A DNA stretch of 64,000 bases from Pollutimonas sp963706785 (GTDB lineage: Bacteria > Pseudomonadota > Gammaproteobacteria > Burkholderiales > Burkholderiaceae_B): positions 124,001 through 188,000 of the forward strand of contig CAVPNJ010000009.1 of the NCBI GenBank assembly GCA_963706785.1, in the 5' to 3' direction. The first letter of the stretch is position 1; the number at the start of each line of letters is the position of its first letter. The notes beneath the pieces were generated by a model. The model did not search any database, was not told the DNA's origin, and was given only the letters and a program-made list of their open reading frames with translations. The position numbers were made by a program, and so were the translations under genes. This document shows positions 49,960 through 58,765 of the stretch, piece by piece.

Positions 49960-50343
49960 TTAGCGCCAGGCGTTGACCGTCGCCAAACCGAGGAAGGTCA
50001 GCGCAAGACTGCCCACCAGGCTAATCACGATGTACCCGAAGGCCGGAAAGTAATCGCCCCGCTCAAGCAAACCAACGGTTTCCCCTGAAAAAGTGGAAAA
50101 CGTGGTCAGCCCGCCCAAAAACCCTGTGATCAGCATCAATTTAATCCATGCGGGGGTCTCGGGATACAAGGCCAGGACCCCCAGCATCACGCCGACAAGA
50201 TAGCCACCGCTTAAATTGGCAGCCAATGTTCCCCACGGCAGCAGTACACCCGAGTGATTCAACCATAGACCCAGTAACCAGCGAGTTATCGCGCCAGCTG
50301 CCGCGCCAAACCCGATGGCAAAGAATTGGCCAAATGTCAGCAT
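49960..50343 (-). CDS. crcB: Fluoride channel CrcB/Fluc
   Basis: Small dual-topology membrane protein that exports fluoride. The 127 residues have four membrane segments. GAAAGAITRWLLG is the first. NLSGGYLVG carries the pore Asn and the TLAANLSGG turn. GFLGGLTTFSTFSGET is the signature with the Phe and Thr/Ser that line the pore and a central sodium site. A single 127-residue gene implies a homodimer. No fluoride riboswitch is visible in the 30-base gap to the upstream gene. It converges with hpnE, 21 bases away. Confidence 0.95.
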   Translation of the reverse strand: MLTFGQFFAIGFGAAAGAITRWLLGLWLNHSGVLLPWGTLAANLSGGYLVGVMLGVLALYPETPAWIKLMLITGFLGGLTTFSTFSGETVGLLERGDYFPAFGYIVISLVGSLALTFLGLATVNAWR

Positions 50344-50372
50344 GTGCTGGATAGTGGTCGGAGATGTGCTGT

Positions 50373-50672
50373 TTAAGCTTTGGGAGCCAGTGTGACGTCG
50401 GAGGCATCCAGCGGAAATTGGAGGATGAGCTTATCGTTAATAAGCTGCATCAGGGTCAGTCGTCTGAGCGCGGGATCTTCCTGCAGGAAGTCCCACGCCC
50501 AATGGGCGGCCGATGCCGCCTCGTCGCTTACATCGTAGACGCCTATCGACAAGCCGTCAGGCCCAAAGGCTTGAAAGTAAGTCTTACCGCCAGCGCGCGC
50601 ACGAACGACAGCATGGCGTCCGTTCTGGTGGATTTCGACAATGTCCGTTTCTGCATGGTTCTGTTTTGGCAT
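50373..50672 (-). CDS. Small conserved-looking protein, function unknown
   Basis: A 99-residue cytosolic protein with no membrane segment or recognised motif. Its middle (GRHAVVRARAGGKTYFQAFGPDGLSIGVYDVSDEAASAAHWAWDFL) alternates beta-like and helical stretches; acidic and hydrophobic residues dominate. It has a good start codon and lies 30 bases upstream of crcB on the same strand, so it is probably co-transcribed. I treat it as real because the frame is compact, has balanced composition and fits between real genes. I do not assign a function. Confidence 0.6.
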   Translation of the reverse strand: MPKQNHAETDIVEIHQNGRHAVVRARAGGKTYFQAFGPDGLSIGVYDVSDEAASAAHWAWDFLQEDPALRRLTLMQLINDKLILQFPLDASDVTLAPKA

Positions 50673-50772
50673 TTCAGGCTCCTTAGAAACTGCTGTTCAA
50701 GTGTAGCAAACCTGGTTCTAAACATTGCAGGCGGACGTTGCCCCATCCATCGCTCATTGTGCGAGTAAAGCT

Positions 50773-52182
50773 TTATACCGGCGCATGCTGCCTTATGTAA
50801 TCCCTAACCAGTTTCGCGTCGCATTCCATAACTTGTACCCGCTGGGGCAAGTCGGCCAGGTCGCGCAAGTGTTCAGGTACCGGCGCAGCTTTGCCGATAG
50901 CCTCTTGTATGGTTTCACTGAACTTGGCCGGCAAGGCTGTTTCGAGTACGAGCATGGGTATGCCGTCTTCAATGAATGACGCAGCCACCTTGACGCCATC
51001 AGCAGTGTGCGGATCGATCAAGAGGCCGCTGTCTTCGTAAATGGACTTGATAGTCGCTACGCGGTCTTGGTGGCTGCTGACTCCCGACACAAAACCGTAG
51101 CGGGACTCAAACTGAGGTAAAAGATGGCTAAGGTCAAATTTGCCGTCCCGCGTCAGCTGATCCCAACATTCCCGCAGCTTGGCCGGGTCTTGATCGAGTA
51201 AGTCGAACACAAAACGTTCGAAGTTCGAAGCCCTGGAAATGTCCATGGACGGACTCGAGGTGGCGTGAGTTTGGTCCGCGGAACGAGGACGATAGATGCC
51301 GGTGCGGAAAAACTCCTCCAGCACGTTATTTTCATTCGTGGCCAAAACCAGGCGACGAACGGGCAGACCCATCTGACGGGCAATATGACCCGCCAGGATA
51401 TTGCCGAAGTTGCCGGAAGGCACGGCGAATGATACCTGCTGCCCTGGCGCCGATGTAGCACGCAACCAGCCCCAGAAGTAGTAAACGACTTGGGCGGCAA
51501 TCCGCGCCCAGTTGATCGAGTTGACCGCACCCAGGTGATACTGCGATTTAAACTGCAGATCGCCTGCCAATTCCTTGACGATATCCTGGCACTCATCGAA
51601 CACGCCTTTCAAGGCGATGTTGTGAATGTTTGCGTCAGCAAGCGAATACATCTGCGCCCGCTGAAATTCGCTCATGCGACCATGAGGCGACAACATAAAC
51701 ACAGAAACGCCGCGTTTGCCGCGCAGGGCATACTCGGCAGCGGAGCCCGTATCGCCCGAGGTAGCACCCAATATATTTAGTGTGGCTTGCCGCTTCTGCA
51801 GCACGTATTCGAATACCTGCCCTAGGAACTGCATAGCCATGTCTTTGAAAGCCAGTGTAGGGCCTTCGGACAATCCCAGTAGGCTCATCCCTTTTTTGAG
51901 GGGCTTAAGTGGCACCATTTCAGGTCCGGGAAACACGTCGGCGCTATACGCCGCCTGTGTCAGGCGAGACAGATCGGCCTTTGGAATGTCGTCAATAAAA
52001 AGACTTAAGATCTCGGTAGCGAGGTCGGCATAGCCAAGGCTGCGCCACGACTCCAGAGTTTCAGGCGCTACTTCGGGCACATATTCAGGCAAAGCCAGTC
52101 CGCCATCCGGCGCTAGCCCTTCAAGCAGAATATCGGAAAAAGAGAGGGACGCCATGGCGCCGCGAGTCGACCGATACTTCAT
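50773..52182 (-). CDS. thrC: Threonine synthase
   Basis: PLP-dependent conversion of O-phosphohomoserine to threonine. The 469 residues are typical of the longer bacterial class, with the PLP-lysine motif GPTLAFKDMAMQFLG (Lys about 113) and the substrate-binding loop ATSGDTGSAAEYALRGK (about 141-157). Its start overlaps the hom stop as ATGA, placing it last in an aminotransferase-hom-thrC operon. No attenuator or leader peptide was found in front of the operon. Confidence 0.96.
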   Translation of the reverse strand: MKYRSTRGAMASLSFSDILLEGLAPDGGLALPEYVPEVAPETLESWRSLGYADLATEILSLFIDDIPKADLSRLTQAAYSADVFPGPEMVPLKPLKKGMSLLGLSEGPTLAFKDMAMQFLGQVFEYVLQKRQATLNILGATSGDTGSAAEYALRGKRGVSVFMLSPHGRMSEFQRAQMYSLADANIHNIALKGVFDECQDIVKELAGDLQFKSQYHLGAVNSINWARIAAQVVYYFWGWLRATSAPGQQVSFAVPSGNFGNILAGHIARQMGLPVRRLVLATNENNVLEEFFRTGIYRPRSADQTHATSSPSMDISRASNFERFVFDLLDQDPAKLRECWDQLTRDGKFDLSHLLPQFESRYGFVSGVSSHQDRVATIKSIYEDSGLLIDPHTADGVKVAASFIEDGIPMLVLETALPAKFSETIQEAIGKAAPVPEHLRDLADLPQRVQVMECDAKLVRDYIRQHAPV

Positions 52183-53483
52183 ACTAGATCCTCTACACGC
52201 AAACGGGTTACTTTGGACCGAACGAATGGCAATCCATGAATGCGCTCAAGCGCTGAATCAACATCTCCTTCGCGCGCACGATGCGACAGGAAGATGATGT
52301 CGGCTTCGGAGACGCCGTGCGGCTCCTGAAACATGGAGCCGATGGAAATTCCTGCTTCAGCAAGAATGCGCGCAATGTCGGCCAGTACACCCGGGCGATC
52401 TTCTACGCGCAAGCGCAGGTAATATGAGGATTGAACTTCGGCGATTGGCAGAATCGAAATATCATCCATCGCGTCAGGCTGAAAGGCCAAGTGCGGTACC
52501 CGGTGTTCGGGATCGGCTGCCTCAAGTCGTGTGACGTCGATCAGGTCGGCGACGACAGCCGACGCGGTGGGAAGCTCGCCTGCGCCCTGTCCATAATATA
52601 AAGTGGCGCCGACCATATCACCCTGCACCAATACGGCATTCATGGCGCCTTCGACATTGGCCAGCAGACACTCGGTAGGAACCAGCGTCGGGTGTACCCG
52701 CAATTCGATGCCGTCCTCGCGACGACGAGTAATGCCCAGTAGCTTTATGCGGTAACCAAGCCGCTCTGCATGACTGATATCTTCTTGCGCCAGCGAGGAA
52801 ATTCCTTCGATGTATGCCTTGTCGAATTGCACCGGTATCCCGAAGGCCAATGAAGCGAGCAAGGTCAACTTGTGTGCGGCATCGACGCCTTCGATGTCAA
52901 ATGTGGGATCGGCCTCGGCATAGCCCAAGCGCTGGGCTTCGGCCAGCACTTCGTTGAAAGCCAGGCCGCGCGAACGCATTTCCGAAAGAATGAAGTTAGT
53001 GGTGCCGTTGATAATACCGGCCACCCAGTGGATACGATTGGCGGTAAGACCTTCGCGTATAGCCTTGATGATCGGAATACCACCCGCCACCGCTGCTTCA
53101 AAAGCCACCATTACGCCCTTGGCGCTGGCGGCTGCGAATATCTCGTTACCGTGTTTTGCCAGTAGCGCCTTGTTAGCGGTGACGACATGCTTGCCATGGC
53201 TAATCGCTTCCATGATGAGTTCGCGCGCCAGAGTATCGCCACCAATAAGTTCGACAACAATGTCGATCTCTGGATGCCGAACAACTTCCATGCCATTTTC
53301 CGTAACCAGCACTTGGTCTCCGACCAGACGCTTTGCCTTCTGGGTATCACGCACGGCTACTGCAGCTACTTCGATACGGCGTCCCGCGCGGCGGGCAATT
53401 TCTTCCGCATTACGGGTCAATACTTTCCACGTACCGCCACCCACTACACCTAAACCCAATATACCAACTTTGATAGGACTCAT
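52179..53483 (-). CDS. hom: Homoserine dehydrogenase
   Basis: NAD(P)-dependent reduction of aspartate semialdehyde to homoserine. The 434 residues comprise a cofactor domain with GLGVVGGGTW (about 10), the catalytic core, which includes VTANKALLAKHG with the catalytic Lys (about 104), and a C-terminal ACT domain (about 350-434, YLRLRVEDRPGVLADIARIL). The ACT domain is the usual threonine feedback site. It is monofunctional, without an aspartokinase fusion. It abuts the aminotransferase stop and overlaps thrC. Confidence 0.97.
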   Translation of the reverse strand: MSPIKVGILGLGVVGGGTWKVLTRNAEEIARRAGRRIEVAAVAVRDTQKAKRLVGDQVLVTENGMEVVRHPEIDIVVELIGGDTLARELIMEAISHGKHVVTANKALLAKHGNEIFAAASAKGVMVAFEAAVAGGIPIIKAIREGLTANRIHWVAGIINGTTNFILSEMRSRGLAFNEVLAEAQRLGYAEADPTFDIEGVDAAHKLTLLASLAFGIPVQFDKAYIEGISSLAQEDISHAERLGYRIKLLGITRRREDGIELRVHPTLVPTECLLANVEGAMNAVLVQGDMVGATLYYGQGAGELPTASAVVADLIDVTRLEAADPEHRVPHLAFQPDAMDDISILPIAEVQSSYYLRLRVEDRPGVLADIARILAEAGISIGSMFQEPHGVSEADIIFLSHRAREGDVDSALERIHGLPFVRSKVTRLRVEDLV

Positions 53484-54671
53484 TTACTTACCTAATCCGT
53501 CCTTGCGGAACATTTCTTTAATACCGCGCACCGCTTGACGGGTGCGCTGCTCGTTTTCGATCAGGGCGAAACGGACATACGCGTCGCCGTACTCGCCAAA
53601 TCCTATACCGGGTGACACGGCCACTTTGGCATCCGCCAATAGACGCTTGGAGAATTCCAGCGAGCCAAGCTTTTGATAGAACTCGGGAATCTTTGCCCAG
53701 ATATACATTGATGCCTTCGGTACTTCCACCATCCAGCCGGCCTCGTGCAAACCCTTGCACAATACGTCGCGACGATTACGATATTGTTCGACCACTTGGG
53801 CAACACACTCTTGAGGACCTTCAAGGGCAGCGATTGACGCTACTTGAATAGGGGTGAATGTGCCGTAGTCGTGATAGCTTTTTATGCGCGCCAGAGCATT
53901 GACAAGCTCTTGGTTACCCACCATGAAGCCCACACGCCATCCGGCCATATTGTAGCTTTTACTCATGGTGAAGAACTCGACGGCGACATCGCGGGCGCCT
54001 TCAACTTGCATGATGGACGGCGCGACATAGCCGTCGAACGTAATGTCGGCATAAGCCAAGTCATGAACCACAAGGATATTGTGTTCCTTGGCCAGAGCAA
54101 TTACACGCTCGAAAAAAGAAAGATCGACACACTGAGCGGTAGGATTGCTGGGAAACCCCAGAATCATCATTTTTGGCTTGGGTATGCTTTCACGAACAGC
54201 CCTGTCAATTTCTTCGAAGAAATCCAGGCCTGGCGTCATGGGCACAGAGCGAATATTCGCACCGGCTATGACGGCGCCATAAATATGGATTGGATAGCTA
54301 GGATTGGGCACCAAAACGGTATCGCCGCGATCCAGCGTGGCCAGCATCAGGTGCGCCAGTCCTTCCTTGGAACCAATCGTTACGATCGCTTCGGAATCCG
54401 GGTCGATCTGTACACCATAGCGCCGCTCATACCAGCCAGAGATTGCTTTGCGCAATCGCGGTATGCCCTTGGAAACAGAATAGCCGTGCGTGTCAGGCCG
54501 GGAGGCGGCTTCCACCAACTTATCGACGATATGCTGCGGAGTGGGACCATCCGGATTGCCCATGGACATATCGATGATATCTTCGCCCCGTCGTCGCGCC
54601 GCCATTTTCAATTCGCCGGTAATGTTGAATACATAGGGCGGTAAGCGCTCTATACGCGGAAAACTCGTCAT
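53484..54671 (-). CDS. alaC: AlaC-like PLP aminotransferase (alanine transaminase)
   Basis: Class I/II aminotransferase of 395 residues. DMSMGNPDGPTP (about 34-45) is near the N-terminus, the PLP Lys is in FFTMSKSYNMAGWRVGF (about 236-252), and SPGIGFGEYGDAYVRFALIENEQR is at the C-terminus. It matches the alanine/glutamate-pyruvate AlaC (YfdZ) group from start to end. It is first in an operon with hom and thrC, a conserved arrangement in betaproteobacteria as I recall it. Substrate assignment is by similarity; an N-succinyl-diaminopimelate role is a possible alternative. Confidence 0.9.
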   Translation of the reverse strand: MTSFPRIERLPPYVFNITGELKMAARRRGEDIIDMSMGNPDGPTPQHIVDKLVEAASRPDTHGYSVSKGIPRLRKAISGWYERRYGVQIDPDSEAIVTIGSKEGLAHLMLATLDRGDTVLVPNPSYPIHIYGAVIAGANIRSVPMTPGLDFFEEIDRAVRESIPKPKMMILGFPSNPTAQCVDLSFFERVIALAKEHNILVVHDLAYADITFDGYVAPSIMQVEGARDVAVEFFTMSKSYNMAGWRVGFMVGNQELVNALARIKSYHDYGTFTPIQVASIAALEGPQECVAQVVEQYRNRRDVLCKGLHEAGWMVEVPKASMYIWAKIPEFYQKLGSLEFSKRLLADAKVAVSPGIGFGEYGDAYVRFALIENEQRTRQAVRGIKEMFRKDGLGK

Positions 54672-54990
54672 GATGGTCCTTGGGTGACAAAACGGGAAAA
54701 TAGATATTGAAGTGTGCAGCGCAATAAATCCAGTAATCTAGCCTATGTAGGCCTGCGCGGCAAATAGCGTGGAGATGGATGCGTACAGATATCAAACAGC
54801 CTGCATGGACTTGCCCAATCCGGGTTCACAGTTTAAACGATCCAAAAAAAACCGGAAATTGGGAAAGTCGCCCCCGCTTTGCGCTATGATCTTTATCGAT
54901 AGGCACGTCGGGAGAGGCACTGATACACGGTTCCCGCCCTTCCATTATTAGCCACAATTCGGCGATGCCATAGAATTCTGGAGTTTCTGC
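54672..54990. other. Divergent intergenic region
   Basis: About 320 bases between the aminotransferase operon and the Mth938-like gene. It must hold both promoters, but no unambiguous -35/-10 pair, riboswitch or attenuator was seen. A run of eight A lies at about 54843-54850. Confidence 0.5.
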
Positions 54991-55440
54991 GTGCAATTAC
55001 AAAGCGAATCCAATCCGGCGCTAAACACGGTAACGGCGTACGGGGAAGACTATATCGAAATTAATGAAGTTTCGTATGGGCATGCCGTGCATTTCGCGCC
55101 TGAAGGCGAAATACATGCCTGGTCAGTCAAGACCGTTAACGACATAGACGCCGATGTGCTGCGTGTCTTGGCTGGTCTAAATGAGACCGCCCCCGACCCC
55201 ATGGCTTTTCTACATGGAAATGTTGCAGCGCAGAAGCCTGAAAACGCCCCTGAAGTCCTGCTGATAGGTACTGGACTCAGGCAGCATATGCTGCCAGCTC
55301 ATATTACCGGTCCCTTGCTAGAGATCGGTATAGGGGTGGAAACAATGAGCACCCAGGCCGCCGCCCGTACCTACAACATTCTAATGTCCGAGGGACGCCG
55401 CGTAATAGCCGCCCTTTTGCCTCTTCAGGAAATCGCATGA
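54991..55440 (+). CDS. Mth938-like (DUF498) protein
   Basis: A 149-residue protein of the Mth938/NDUFAF3-like family. VLLIGTGLRQHMLPAHITGPLLEIGIGVETMSTQAAARTYNILMSEGRRVIAALLP (about 90-145) is the diagnostic core, with the invariant TxAA-x2-YN stretch. In eukaryotes the homologue assists complex I assembly; the bacterial role is not established. The GTG start at 54991 has TGGAG 7 bases upstream. Its stop overlaps the peroxiredoxin start (ATGA), implying co-expression. Confidence 0.88.
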   Translation: MQLQSESNPALNTVTAYGEDYIEINEVSYGHAVHFAPEGEIHAWSVKTVNDIDADVLRVLAGLNETAPDPMAFLHGNVAAQKPENAPEVLLIGTGLRQHMLPAHITGPLLEIGIGVETMSTQAAARTYNILMSEGRRVIAALLPLQEIA

Positions 55441-55904
55441 ACGAAGTAACCGTTGGTCTGGCTGTACCACCCTTTTCCGCAGTCAGCACACAGGGTGAAC
55501 TTAGCCAGGAATCCTTGCGCGGTCGTTCGGTGGTTCTGTATTTTTATCCCAAAGACAGTACCCCGGGCTGCACTAGCCAAGCGCAGGCATTCAGAGATCT
55601 GTACCAAGACTTCGCTGCTGCGGAGTGTCAGATTGTGGGAATATCTCGCGATTCCCTTAAATCACATGCGAACTTTACCGAGAAACAGAATCTGCCCTTT
55701 CCATTGATTTCGGACCCTGACGAAACCCTTTGCCAATTGTTCAAAGTCATGAAACTGAAAAATATGTACGGTAAACAAGTACGAGGAATAGAACGCAGTA
55801 CATTTCTGATCAACGGGCAAGGTGTTCTGGTAAGGGAATGGCGTGGCCTACGAGTTGCTGGCCATGTCGACGAAGTGTTGCAGGCCGCCAAAGAGCTTGC
55901 CTGA
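55437..55904 (+). CDS. bcp: Thioredoxin-dependent peroxiredoxin, Bcp/PrxQ type
   Basis: Reduces hydroperoxides in the cytosol. The 155 residues have the PrxQ signature LYFYPKDSTPGCTSQAQAFRD (about 34-54) with the peroxidatic Cys in TPGCT. The Cys five residues later that resolves E. coli Bcp is absent (Gln here), so a different resolving Cys (for example in AAECQIV or ETLCQLF) or a 1-Cys mechanism is expected. It is coupled to the preceding Mth938-like gene. Downstream, an AGGAG motif precedes the next ATG (phoH). Confidence 0.93.
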   Translation: MNEVTVGLAVPPFSAVSTQGELSQESLRGRSVVLYFYPKDSTPGCTSQAQAFRDLYQDFAAAECQIVGISRDSLKSHANFTEKQNLPFPLISDPDETLCQLFKVMKLKNMYGKQVRGIERSTFLINGQGVLVREWRGLRVAGHVDEVLQAAKELA

Positions 55905-55986
55905 AGCGCCACTTCCCCAGCCTCCTACTTGCCTATAAAGACCGTTTCCGCAATTAATTTCAAGTCCGTCCAGGAGCACACACTTT

Positions 55987-57630
55987 ATGCCGCTACCTAA
56001 GTTGCCGACCCGTATGGGAGCCATGGTCACCGCTGCCGCCTACCGCGAAGCGGCCGACGCGTCAGAAGTTGCACAAGCTCCCGCAGCTGCCATTACGCGC
56101 GAGCCGCAGGCCAAACACGAAGCACAAGCCAAGGCAACATCACTCCCAATCGTCCCACCGGCGCCAGAGCCGCCCGCTCTGGCAGTAGTAACATCCCGAC
56201 CCGCCAAGAAGACTCGACTGCCGGTTGCCAAGCGCAAATTGTTTGTGCTGGATACCAATGTATTGCTGCACGATTCGAACTCATTGTTCAAGTTCGAGGA
56301 ACACGATATTTTCCTGCCCATGATCGTGCTGGAGGAACTGGATCACCAGAAGAAGGGCATGTCCGAAGTGGCGCGCAATGCCCGTCAGGTCAGCCGCTTT
56401 CTGGACGGCCTGGTGGCAAACTCAAATGGTCTCGATAAGGGCGTCTCTTTGGACGCGATGGGCAATGTGGAAGCATTGGGCAAGCTCCATTTCCAGACCA
56501 CAGCCTTGTACTCGGCCTTGCCGATAGAATTGCCACCTGGCAAGGCCGACAACGTCATTCTGAATGTGGTGCACGCTCTTCAGGCGGTCTATGCCAAACG
56601 CCAAGTTGTCCTGGTGTCGAAAGATATCAATATGCGGCTCAAGGCCCGTGCTCTGGGCCTGCCCGCCGAGGACTACCTAAACGATCACGTCCTTGACGAT
56701 TCCGATCTGCTTTACGATGGTGTCATGCCATTGCCAGAGAATTTCTGGGCGAAGCATGGCAAAGACGTTGAATCCTGGTTGCAAGGCGGCACGACTTACT
56801 ACCGGATAAAAGGACCTTTATGCTCCGAATTCATTGTGAATGAATTCGTGTATTTCGATGGCGAGCTCCCGCTTCAGGCGCAGGTAAAAGAGGTCAGTGG
56901 TACGAGCGCCGTATTGGCCACCTTGCGCGACTATAGTCATGGAAAAAATAATGTATGGGGTATAACCGCGCGCAATCGGGAGCAAAATTTCGCCTTGAAT
57001 CTATTGATGAACCCCGACTGCGATTTCGTATCGTTATTGGGACAAGCCGGAACGGGGAAGACCTTGCTTGCACTTGCAGCGGCATTGACCCAAACGCTGG
57101 AAACCAAACGATATAACGAGATCATCATCACGCGCGCCACTGTCCCGGTTGGCGACGATATCGGCTTTTTGCCGGGCACCGAAGAAGAGAAAATGCTGCC
57201 CTGGATGGGCGCCCTGGAAGACAACCTTGAAGTCCTGCACCTGGGTGCCGGCGCGGGCGAGATAGCCCCGAACACAGGCGGTCAAGACTGGGCTAAAAGC
57301 TCGACCATGGAGCTCATCCGCTCGCGCATAAAAGTAAAGTCCCTCAATTTCATGCGTGGACGCACGTTCCTGAACAAAATGCTGATTATTGACGAGGCCC
57401 AAAACCTGACACCCAAACAGATGAAAACCTTGGTTACGCGTGCCGGACCGGGAACGAAGATCGTCTGCCTGGGAAATATCGCTCAGATCGATACTCCGTA
57501 TCTGACCGAGGGCAGTTCAGGGCTTACTTACGTCGTCGACCGATTCAAGGGCTGGCCGCATGCCGGTCACATCACGCTGCAGCGCGGCGAGCGTTCACGG
57601 CTGGCTGACTACGCGAGCGAAGCCCTTTAA
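55987..57630 (+). CDS. PhoH family ATPase with N-terminal PIN domain
   Basis: A 547-residue PIN-PhoH protein (YlaK-like), implicated in RNA processing as RNA helicase and nuclease. After an Ala/Pro-rich N-terminal tail (1-75) comes the PIN domain KLFVLDTNVLLHD (about 84-97), with acidic residues through VVLVSKDINMRLKAR (about 205). The PhoH ATPase follows with Walker A GQAGTGKTLLALAAAL (about 351) and Walker B MLIIDEAQNLTPKQM (about 464). A terminator follows at 57660. It is transcribed on plus after bcp, from an AGGAG ribosome-binding site. The cellular target is unknown. Confidence 0.93.
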   Translation: MPLPKLPTRMGAMVTAAAYREAADASEVAQAPAAAITREPQAKHEAQAKATSLPIVPPAPEPPALAVVTSRPAKKTRLPVAKRKLFVLDTNVLLHDSNSLFKFEEHDIFLPMIVLEELDHQKKGMSEVARNARQVSRFLDGLVANSNGLDKGVSLDAMGNVEALGKLHFQTTALYSALPIELPPGKADNVILNVVHALQAVYAKRQVVLVSKDINMRLKARALGLPAEDYLNDHVLDDSDLLYDGVMPLPENFWAKHGKDVESWLQGGTTYYRIKGPLCSEFIVNEFVYFDGELPLQAQVKEVSGTSAVLATLRDYSHGKNNVWGITARNREQNFALNLLMNPDCDFVSLLGQAGTGKTLLALAAALTQTLETKRYNEIIITRATVPVGDDIGFLPGTEEEKMLPWMGALEDNLEVLHLGAGAGEIAPNTGGQDWAKSSTMELIRSRIKVKSLNFMRGRTFLNKMLIIDEAQNLTPKQMKTLVTRAGPGTKIVCLGNIAQIDTPYLTEGSSGLTYVVDRFKGWPHAGHITLQRGERSRLADYASEAL

Positions 57631-57659
57631 GCGCTCAGCCATCGCTACTCCTTCGACCT

Positions 57660-57687
57660 CCCGGGTTGGAACGCCCGGGTTTTCTTT
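57660..57687 (+). terminator. Rho-independent terminator after phoH
   Basis: CCCGGG (57660-57665) pairs with CCCGGG (57674-57679) across TTGGAACG, followed by TTTTCTTT. It separates the PIN-PhoH gene from pdxA. Confidence 0.85.
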
Positions 57688-57698
57688 ACACTGCCAGC

Positions 57699-58709
57699 AT
57701 GAGTCTCACTACGTCATTACCGATAGGATTCACCATGGGCGATGCTGCCGGCATCGGGCCTGAGATCATAGTAAAAGTATTTGCTGCTGGCTTGCCACAT
57801 CCTGCATTGGTTTATGGAGATGCGTCGGTCCTTGCCGAAACGATCAGGAAACTGGGCTGGTCTGAGTCCATGCGGATTGAGATAATCAATGACGCCGACC
57901 TGGCCGAACATCGAGCCGGAGTCATTCCCGTGCTGAATCGCTGGCAGGACTTGCCTGCCGATTTACCAGCAGGCCAGCTAAGCGCGGCGGCTGGCCGTGC
58001 CGCTTATGAGTATCTGTGTCATGCCATTGATGACGCGCAGGCGGGGCGATTACGGGCCATCGTGACGGCTCCGCTCAACAAGAAAGCCATGCAGGCTGGC
58101 GGCGCCGATTACCCAGGTCACACTGAGATTCTGGCCGAACGCACCGGAACATCGCACTATGCCATGATGCTGGCCAATCCCGAGTTGCGAGTTATTCTGG
58201 CCACGATCCACGAGCCGCTTGCCAACGTATCGTCGCTCATCACCTACGATACCGAGCTCAATACCATACGCTTGGCACATCGTGCTTGCCAGCAGGCCGG
58301 TCTCGACTCCCCGCGCGTAGCCGTGGCTGGCCTGAACCCGCATGCCGGTGAAGACGGTCGCTTCGGACAAGAGGAATTGAAGGTGATTGCTCCTGCCATC
58401 GAGCAGGCCCGCTCCGAAGGTATCAATGCAAGTGGGCCCTGGCCCGGGGACACGATTTTCATGCGCGCTCGTAATAAAGAATTCGATATCGTGGTTGCGC
58501 AATACCATGATCAGGGGCTGATACCCGTTAAATATCTAGGGGTGGACCATGGAGTGAATGTGACTGTGGGCCTGCCTTTTGTGCGCACCAGCGTCGATCA
58601 CGGCACCGCATTCGACATTGCAGGCCAGGGAATCGCGGACCCCACTTCTTTACGCACCGCATACGACCTCGCGTTGGCCATGACGCCTGACAATGGCGCC
58701 CACCTGTGA
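57699..58709 (+). CDS. pdxA: 4-hydroxythreonine-4-phosphate dehydrogenase
   Basis: NAD- and metal-dependent step of pyridoxal phosphate synthesis. The 336 residues begin SLPIGFTMGDAAGIGPEIIVK and include VTAPLNKKAMQAGG (about 124), PGHTEILAERTGT with a metal-binding His (about 138) and YHDQGLIPVKYLG (about 269) with another. I start at the ATG at 57699; an apparent earlier start at 57666 is TTG and lies in the terminator stem. The gene reads on plus after phoH and before the symporter gene. Confidence 0.96.
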   Translation: MSLTTSLPIGFTMGDAAGIGPEIIVKVFAAGLPHPALVYGDASVLAETIRKLGWSESMRIEIINDADLAEHRAGVIPVLNRWQDLPADLPAGQLSAAAGRAAYEYLCHAIDDAQAGRLRAIVTAPLNKKAMQAGGADYPGHTEILAERTGTSHYAMMLANPELRVILATIHEPLANVSSLITYDTELNTIRLAHRACQQAGLDSPRVAVAGLNPHAGEDGRFGQEELKVIAPAIEQARSEGINASGPWPGDTIFMRARNKEFDIVVAQYHDQGLIPVKYLGVDHGVNVTVGLPFVRTSVDHGTAFDIAGQGIADPTSLRTAYDLALAMTPDNGAHL

Positions 58710-58765
58710 TCAATTGCTGTAGTTCTTTATCAGCCATAACTTCCTAACGATGTGAAATTGATCGC

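Noticed and set aside
50344..50372. Fluoride riboswitch before crcB
   Set aside because: Only about 30 bases separate crcB from the upstream gene, and the fluoride aptamer core was not seen.
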